Shown here: one piece after another, positions 59,078-64,000 of the stretch
How positions within the stretch are numbered: the first letter of the stretch is position 1
Layout of the letters: the number at the start of each line of letters is the position of its first letter
NCBI RefSeq assembly: GCF_014297335.1
Contig: NZ_JACOQH010000003.1
Span: forward strand, 62,001 to 126,000
Reading direction: 5' to 3'
DNA: 64,000 nucleotides
Origin: Roseburia_D yibonii
Lineage (GTDB): Bacteria; Bacillota; Clostridia; Lachnospirales; Lachnospiraceae
The notes under the pieces: generated by a model
Told to the model about the DNA's origin: nothing
The model's input: only the letters and a program-made list of their open reading frames with translations
The model's database searches: none
Translations under genes and position numbers: made by a program

Positions 59078-59821
59078 ATGATTCGAACAATTCTCGCGCT
59101 GCTTTTTGCAGTCTGCTATCTGATCCTTGGTATTCCCGTACTGATCGTTGAATGGATCATCCGAAAATTCAACCGGCACGCAGCTGACATCAGTTCCCTG
59201 CGCATGGTGCAGTGGGCATTTCGCGTCATCTGTTTCATCTGCGGCGTAAAACTCACCGTAAAGGGCGAGGAGAATGTACCAAAGGATAAGGCAGTTCTTT
59301 ATGTATGCAATCACCGAAGCTATTTTGATATTATCATCACCTATGCCAGATGCCCGGGGCTTACCGGCTATATTTCCAAGGACACCCTCGGAAAGGTACC
59401 TCTTTTAAACATCTGGATGAAACGTCTCTACTGCCTGTTTTTGGACCGCAAGGATATCAAACAGGGATTAAAGACGATTTTGCAGGGAATTGACTATGTA
59501 AAAGACGGCGTTTCCATGTGCATTTTCCCGGAAGGGACCAGAAACACCGGCGAAGATCTGCTGTTACCGTTTAAAGCGGGCAGCTTAAAGATCGCAGAAA
59601 AAACCGGCTGCCCCATTGTTCCAATGGCGATCACCGGTTCTGCTGATATTTTAGAAAATCATTTTCCCCGCGTAAAATCAACACATGTCGTTTTACAGTA
59701 CGGGGAACCGATTCTGATGGAAGACCTCTCAAAGGACGACCGCAAGCATCTTGCCTCCATCGTCCAGAAAAAGGTTGAAACTATGCTTGCTGACAATCAG
59801 TCAGTGCTTTCACAATCTTAG
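59078..59821 (+). CDS. plsC: 1-acyl-sn-glycerol-3-phosphate acyltransferase
   Basis: A 247-residue PlsC. The catalytic HX4D motif is CNHRSYFDI, followed by the glycerol-phosphate-binding FPEGTRN and later PIVPMAITGSA. It makes phosphatidic acid. N-terminal membrane helix (residues 1-25). I start at ATG 59078 with SD AAGGAAGG; the longer frame from 58970 has none. Its 3' end overlaps murF convergently by 41 bases. Confidence 0.94.
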   Translation: MIRTILALLFAVCYLILGIPVLIVEWIIRKFNRHAADISSLRMVQWAFRVICFICGVKLTVKGEENVPKDKAVLYVCNHRSYFDIIITYARCPGLTGYISKDTLGKVPLLNIWMKRLYCLFLDRKDIKQGLKTILQGIDYVKDGVSMCIFPEGTRNTGEDLLLPFKAGSLKIAEKTGCPIVPMAITGSADILENHFPRVKSTHVVLQYGEPILMEDLSKDDRKHLASIVQKKVETMLADNQSVLSQS

Positions 59822-61184
59822 GATATTCCATAAAATGGGAGGCCTTGACCAAAACCGTGTCTCCCTTTTTTAAGAACGGCAGAAGCTGCTCCAAGAGAGC
59901 ATCCCTCGTCTTAAAATAATATACTTCGCAGGTCTTACTTTCTTTTTGAGCCGCTTTTGCGATCTCTTCGGAAAGTTCTCCTGCGCAGAATAAGACATCG
60001 ATTTCTTTCTTTGCAAGATACTCCCCTACCTCGTAGTGGAGTTTTTTTTCGTTTTCACCCAGTTCTCCCATATCTCCGAGAACCGCGATCTTTCTTCCTT
60101 CCGCAGTCGCAAGGACATCGATCGACGCTTTCATGGAAACCGGGTTGGCATTGTAGCAGTCGTCGATGACTGTCATGCTTCCGGTGTTTAACAGATTCGT
60201 CCTTCCGCCGATGGTCTTTGCCTTTAAGATGCCGGAACTGATCTGATCGAGGGAAAGCCCGAGGGAAAGTCCGACTGCAGTTGCCGCGAGCGCATTGTAT
60301 ACATTGTGTTCGCCCGGGATCGGAATGCGCACATCCCGCTCGCCCTCCGGTGTATGTATCCGCGCCTGCATGCCATACAGTCCGAGGTTTTCCACCCCGG
60401 TCGCGTATACCGACTTTTTCGCGTCTTCCCGGTATTCCATCTTTTCTTCCATGCCATAAAAGACCGGCTCTTTGTCGCCGACCTGACGGATCGTTGAGAG
60501 CTTGTCGTCATCTCCGTTTAAGATCGCGATCCCGTCTTTTTTCAGATGCGCAAAGGACTCGGTCTTCGCTTTTAAGATCCCATCTCTGGTCTTTAAGTTT
60601 TCCAGATGGCAAAGTCCGATATTTGTGATCACACAGATATCCGGGTTCGCCATGGTCGCAAGGCGGTGCATCTCCCCAAACTCGGAAATGCCCATCTCAA
60701 GGACTGCCACCTCATGTTCCGCGCGGATCTTAAAGATTGTGAGCGGAAGTCCGATCTCGTTGTTGTAATTTCCTTCGGTCTTTAAGACCCTGTATTTCTC
60801 GGAAAGCACGGATGCGATCATCTCTTTCGTGCTGGTCTTACCGACACTTCCGGTGATCCCGACGACCTTGATATCCAGCGATTTCCGGTAATACTCCGCC
60901 AGATCGCGCAGTGCCTTTGTTGTGCTCTCCACAAGAATATAAGGTCCCGCCGGATCCTCTAACTGCTGCTCCGACAAAACTGCTGCCGCGCCTTTTGCAA
61001 AGACATCCGGGATAAACTTGTGCCCATCGACTTTTTCTCCCGGGATTGCGACAAACAGATAGCCGGACTCCACCTGTCTGCTGTCAATGACAACACCAAG
61101 GACTTCCGTCTTTTTTTCAGCTTCCGTTCCAATGTATCTGCCGCCGCACGCCTTTTCGATATTTTCCAATGTCATATTTTTCAT
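59781..61184 (-). CDS. murF: UDP-N-acetylmuramoyl-tripeptide--D-alanyl-D-alanine ligase
   Basis: A 467-residue MurF, adding D-Ala-D-Ala to the cell-wall precursor. ATP-binding GITGSVGKTSTKEM (about 110), EMGISEFGEMHRLA, YNNEIGLPLTIFK and DDCYNANPVSMKAS are characteristic. It follows ddl in the same direction (15-base gap), so the D-Ala-D-Ala branch is made by one operon. Confidence 0.97.
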   Translation of the reverse strand: MKNMTLENIEKACGGRYIGTEAEKKTEVLGVVIDSRQVESGYLFVAIPGEKVDGHKFIPDVFAKGAAAVLSEQQLEDPAGPYILVESTTKALRDLAEYYRKSLDIKVVGITGSVGKTSTKEMIASVLSEKYRVLKTEGNYNNEIGLPLTIFKIRAEHEVAVLEMGISEFGEMHRLATMANPDICVITNIGLCHLENLKTRDGILKAKTESFAHLKKDGIAILNGDDDKLSTIRQVGDKEPVFYGMEEKMEYREDAKKSVYATGVENLGLYGMQARIHTPEGERDVRIPIPGEHNVYNALAATAVGLSLGLSLDQISSGILKAKTIGGRTNLLNTGSMTVIDDCYNANPVSMKASIDVLATAEGRKIAVLGDMGELGENEKKLHYEVGEYLAKKEIDVLFCAGELSEEIAKAAQKESKTCEVYYFKTRDALLEQLLPFLKKGDTVLVKASHFMEYPKIVKALTDCQQA

Positions 61185-61199
61185 CGATCGTATTATCCT

Positions 61200-62252
61200 C
61201 TACTGGTATTTTTTCATGGAAACCCGGATCAGCTGTTCGCACAGATCCTCAAAATTCACGCCGATCGCCGCCGCTTCCTGCGGAACCAGGCTGGTAGGTG
61301 TCATTCCCGGAAGTGTATTCGCCTCAAGACAGAACAGATTCTCGTCCGCGTCCATCAGAAAATCCATGCGGGAGTAGGTGTCAAGCCCGATCACTTCTGC
61401 CGCACGTTCTGCGTAATACTGCATTTTTTTGGTCACTTCTTCGGAAAGTTCTGCCGGGCAGGTCTCTACCGTACTTCCCGCCTTGTATTTATTTACGAAA
61501 TCATAAAATCCCTGCTTCGGCGCGATCTCAATGACCGGCAGTGCCTTGCCGTCGATGACGCCAACCGAAAACTCTCTGCCCTTGATGTAGTCTTCGATCA
61601 CAACTTCTTCTTCGTAACGGAATGCTTCTTCCAACGCTTTCTCATATGCTTCTTTGGTATCCGCAATGGAAACACCGATGCTGGATCCGCCGCTGCATGG
61701 TTTTACCACACAAGGAAGGGTAAGTCCGGTCTCTTCAAATGCCGTCGCGCGGTCCGCTTTCTTTAATGTGATGCCGTGCGGAGTCGGGATATCGTTCACC
61801 TCAAAGTACAGCTTTGTCACGGCTTTGTTCATTGCCACCGCACTGCTGAAGTATCCGGTTCCCGTATATTTTACGCCAAACAGATCCAGCGCTGCCTGCA
61901 CTTTTCCGTTCTCTCCGTTTTCTCCGTGAAGCGCCATAAATACGATGTCCGCCATCTGACACATCTCTATGACATTCGGACCGAAAAACGCGTCTGATTT
62001 GTCCTCACGCATTGCCTTTACCTTTGCAATGTCCGGGGCTGTCTCAGGAATGCCCTCCACCTTGACGCTCACTTCCTCGGAACGGTCAAAAATCCCGTCC
62101 AGATCTTCTTTCTTATTGCTATATCCCATAAATACATCCAGCAAAATAACCTGATGTCCTTTTGCGCGTAATGCCTTGCTGACCATGTTTCCTGTCACAA
62201 ACGAAACGTCTCTTTCTGTGCTGAGTCCGCCTGCTAAAACAACTATCTTCAT
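61200..62252 (-). CDS. ddl: D-alanine--D-alanine ligase
   Basis: A 350-residue ATP-grasp ligase. Start VLAGGLSTERDVSFVTG, then ALHGENGENGKVQAALDL, PCSGGSSIGVS and EANTLPGMTPTSLVPQEA, all typical of Ddl. It makes D-Ala-D-Ala used by MurF. The omega-loop reads KYKAGSTVETCPAEL, with Lys-Tyr as in D-Ala (not vancomycin-type lactate) ligases. Confidence 0.97.
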   Translation of the reverse strand: MKIVVLAGGLSTERDVSFVTGNMVSKALRAKGHQVILLDVFMGYSNKKEDLDGIFDRSEEVSVKVEGIPETAPDIAKVKAMREDKSDAFFGPNVIEMCQMADIVFMALHGENGENGKVQAALDLFGVKYTGTGYFSSAVAMNKAVTKLYFEVNDIPTPHGITLKKADRATAFEETGLTLPCVVKPCSGGSSIGVSIADTKEAYEKALEEAFRYEEEVVIEDYIKGREFSVGVIDGKALPVIEIAPKQGFYDFVNKYKAGSTVETCPAELSEEVTKKMQYYAERAAEVIGLDTYSRMDFLMDADENLFCLEANTLPGMTPTSLVPQEAAAIGVNFEDLCEQLIRVSMKKYQ

Positions 62253-62376
62253 GCCTGATATCTCCTTTTTACGATTATGCTATCTATACTATACCTTTTT
62301 TTCTTTTATGACAAGAATAAAGTATCCCACTTTGCTTTCTCCAAAGGGTATCTTATTTATACATCTCCCTGTTTAT

Positions 62377-63288
62377 TCAGATCAACATGGACAGTTCTTT
62401 TCTGTCACTTTCCCGCATGTGTTCCAACGCGCCATAGCTCCCCATGATGCGGAAAATGCATGCCGCCTGCGCAAAATAATTTTCCGCCTCTTCGCGTTCT
62501 CCAAGTTCTGTCAGTATCCGGGCAAGGCATCCGAGCAGATACGCGAGATATGCCGCTTTCGCATACTCCTTGCAAAGCCAGATGGCACGCTCCGCTTCCC
62601 TTTTTGCCTCTTTTAATTTTCCCTGCATACAGAGCATATCCGCATAATTCCCAAGGATTAACGGATAGATCTGTGCCTGTTCTTCTTCGTCCAGTTTATA
62701 CTGATCAAAATACGCTTTTAACCATGTAATATAAGAAAAAGACCGCTTACGGTCTCCCATCCGGTAATATTGTACCGCTATATTATTAAAAATCGCTATC
62801 TCTTCAAACGTCAGGCGCTTGTTCCCATCCGGCAGCCCGCTCTGATACCCCTTCATGGTAATGCGTAACGCCGCCTCAAGTTCCTGGATCACGATCCGGG
62901 CGGACGCCCCCTTTTTCGCATGCCACAATGCCCAGAGTGCCTGATACCTCTGCCAGTCCAGCCCTCTCGCCCCGACAAAGGTTTTCTGGTACTGGTCTAA
63001 AAGTTCCTCGGCTTTGACCAGATCCTCTTTCAAAAAGCACCGCTCGATCTTGCGATACAGCTGCATTTCGCGTATCTCCTCACGGCTCAGATGAATGGAA
63101 TACAGGTATTCCGGCTCTCCGAGTCTTTGCATCAGTGCCTCAAATGTTTTTTTATTTGGTGCCTGCACACCGTTCTCGATTTTTGACAATGTGCCAGGGG
63201 AGCAGATCCCAAACGCCAGCTCCTCCTGTGTCATTTTGCATTCTTCTCTGGCTTTCTTTATTCTCTTGCCAATTTCATATGTAGCCAT
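62377..63288 (-). CDS. XRE-family regulator with TPR-like C-terminus
   Basis: A 303-residue regulator. N-terminal HTH GKRIKKAREECKMTQEELAF, ICSPGTLSKIENGVQAPNKK (residues 7-46), then a helical TPR-like part with repeats such as IFNNIAVQYYRMGDRKRSFSY, YADMLCMQGKLKEAKREAER and ARILTELGEREEAENYFAQA. This layout is that of RRNPP-type regulators (PlcR/Rgg) that may respond to peptides, although no pheromone gene is seen nearby. A dyad and promoter precede it. Confidence 0.83.
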   Translation of the reverse strand: MATYEIGKRIKKAREECKMTQEELAFGICSPGTLSKIENGVQAPNKKTFEALMQRLGEPEYLYSIHLSREEIREMQLYRKIERCFLKEDLVKAEELLDQYQKTFVGARGLDWQRYQALWALWHAKKGASARIVIQELEAALRITMKGYQSGLPDGNKRLTFEEIAIFNNIAVQYYRMGDRKRSFSYITWLKAYFDQYKLDEEEQAQIYPLILGNYADMLCMQGKLKEAKREAERAIWLCKEYAKAAYLAYLLGCLARILTELGEREEAENYFAQAACIFRIMGSYGALEHMRESDRKELSMLI

Positions 63289-63332
63289 TCGTATTTCCTC
63301 CTCATTTGTGATACCCCGGAGAAAACAACGCC

Positions 63333-63352
63333 GATACCGGATGTCCGGTATC
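63333..63352. promoter_or_regulatory. Perfect dyad, candidate XRE operator
   Basis: GATACCGGA-TG-TCCGGTATC (63333-63352) is a 9-bp perfect inverted repeat just downstream of the transcription start predicted for the XRE gene. A partial copy, GATACCCCGG, lies at 63310. It may be the autoregulatory site. Confidence 0.6.
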
Positions 63353-63360
63353 GCAGACTT

Positions 63361-63389
63361 ATTATAACGAAAAAAGACAGGCGGTACAA
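63361..63389 (-). promoter_or_regulatory. Promoter of the XRE-TPR gene
   Basis: Minus-strand TTGTAC (63384-63389), 17 bases and TATAAT (63361-63366). The -35 box lies in the loop of the preceding hpf terminator, so the two signals share sequence. Confidence 0.7.
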
Positions 63390-63427
63390 GATACCGCCCA
63401 TCTTCGGGTTTTCTTCTATCGCCTGTC
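63370..63427 (-). terminator. Terminator of hpf
   Basis: GGCGGTA (63380-63386) pairs with TACCGCC (63392-63398), followed by TGTCTTTTTT on the minus strand. An alternative longer pairing GACAGGCG/CGCCTGTC (63376-63383 with 63420-63427) is also possible. Confidence 0.78.
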
Positions 63428-63438
63428 TGTATGATCTT

Positions 63439-63966
63439 TTAGCATTCCGGCTCGATCAGTCCGTATGTATTGCCTTTTCTCTTATAGACTACATTGACTT
63501 CTTCCGTCTCCGCATTGCGGAATACAAAGAAGTTGTGTCCGAGTAATTCCATCTGTACGCACGCATCTTCCGGATACATCGGTTTCATTCCAAACTTCTT
63601 GGAACGGATGATCTTGATATCCTCATCCGAGCTTGTTTCCTTCTCGATAAATTCCTGACGCAGATTGCTTTCTGCCTGCTGCTTGGAAATGATCTTTGTC
63701 TTATATTTTTTAAGCTGCCGCTCGATGACTTCCTCCACAAGATCGATCGACACATACATATCGTTGCTGACCTGCTCCGACCGGATGATATTTCCTTTCA
63801 TCGGAATGGTAACTTCAATCTTCTGTCTTTCTTTCTCTACACTCAATGTCACATATACATCGGTGTCGGGTGTAAAATACTTCTCTAACTTTGATAACTT
63901 CTCCTCAACGGCTCCTTTCAGTCCATCGGTCAAATCAATATTTCTTCCGCTAATTGTAATACGCAT
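63439..63966 (-). CDS. hpf: Ribosome hibernation-promoting factor, long form
   Basis: A 175-residue long HPF. The N-terminal RaiA/YfiA-like domain (ITISGRNIDLTDGLKGAVEE, residues 3-22; KLSKLEKYF) binds the decoding region; the C-terminal domain (EDACVQMELLGHNFFVFRNA, about 130-150) dimerises ribosomes into 100S particles. ATG 63966 follows SD AAGGGG. Typical for Firmicutes in stationary phase. Confidence 0.96.
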   Translation of the reverse strand: MRITISGRNIDLTDGLKGAVEEKLSKLEKYFTPDTDVYVTLSVEKERQKIEVTIPMKGNIIRSEQVSNDMYVSIDLVEEVIERQLKKYKTKIISKQQAESNLRQEFIEKETSSDEDIKIIRSKKFGMKPMYPEDACVQMELLGHNFFVFRNAETEEVNVVYKRKGNTYGLIEPEC

Positions 63967-64000
63967 GATGCCCAACCCCTTTTTGCTATATTTGATACCT

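Noticed and set aside
1..64000. Insertion sequences, integrases, prophage or conjugative genes
   Set aside because: No transposase, integrase or relaxase motif and no terminal inverted repeats were recognised on either strand.

Overview
The window looks like the chromosome of an anaerobic, spore-forming gut Firmicute of the family Lachnospiraceae (Roseburia/Eubacterium-like). Evidence is the SipL-type spore protein (DUF3794 plus LysM), a CotS-like kinase, a PdaA-like deacetylase, Veg, long-form HPF, many AGGAGG-type ribosome binding sites and moderate GC with AT-rich intergenic regions. Most genes lie on the minus strand. No insertion sequence, prophage or rRNA operon was seen.

Layout. 0-9 kb: HU, a PEGA lipoprotein, a CotS-like kinase, CCA-adding enzyme, a very large TPR/GGDEF protein and ProRS. 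9-16.5 kb: a maltodextrin locus (GH13 enzyme, malEFG-type importer, divergent LacI regulator, InlB-repeat lipoprotein); two near-palindromes beside the lipoprotein promoter look like LacI operators. 16.5-19 kb: flavodoxin, carboxymuconolactone-decarboxylase-family protein and a truncated flavodoxin, divergent from a LysR regulator. 19-24 kb: a sulfur region: metNIQ methionine importer preceded by a Met/Cys-rich leader peptide and an intrinsic terminator (an apparent attenuator) and followed by a divergent tRNA-Cys-like gene, then a SulP permease. 24-26 kb: a TetR operon with a clear operator. 26-34.6 kb: a mannose-class PTS operon (IIA-IIB-IIC-IID, small membrane protein, Cof phosphatase, HPr paralogue lacking Ser46) next to an operon of two sugar-binding proteins and a two-component system without any ABC permease.

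35-44 kb: a complete type I-C CRISPR-Cas locus: 19 repeats, 18 spacers, leader, cas2-cas1-cas4-cas7-cas8c(with internal cas11c)-cas5c-sORF-cas3, read on the minus strand. 44.3-48 kb: a run of small lineage-type proteins, a CgeB-like glycosyltransferase, an SseB-domain protein and an HdeD-like protein. 48-64 kb: housekeeping and envelope genes: YbaK, serine dehydratase, polysaccharide deacetylase, MetAP, YqeY, a DNA glycosylase, an NlpC/P60 hydrolase, SipL, Veg, PlsC, MurF, Ddl, an XRE-TPR regulator and HPF.

Least explained signals: (1) a structured element present twice (1-85 and 44213-44299), just past the terminators of two unrelated genes, with compensatory base changes and a matching 10-codon ORF; (2) the metNIQ leader-peptide attenuator with its trailing tRNA-Cys-like gene; (3) a strongly initiated 22-codon ORF between cas3 and cas5c; (4) the PTS/HPr-paralogue/two-binding-protein sensory cluster. 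All functional statements are inferred from sequence without database searches.
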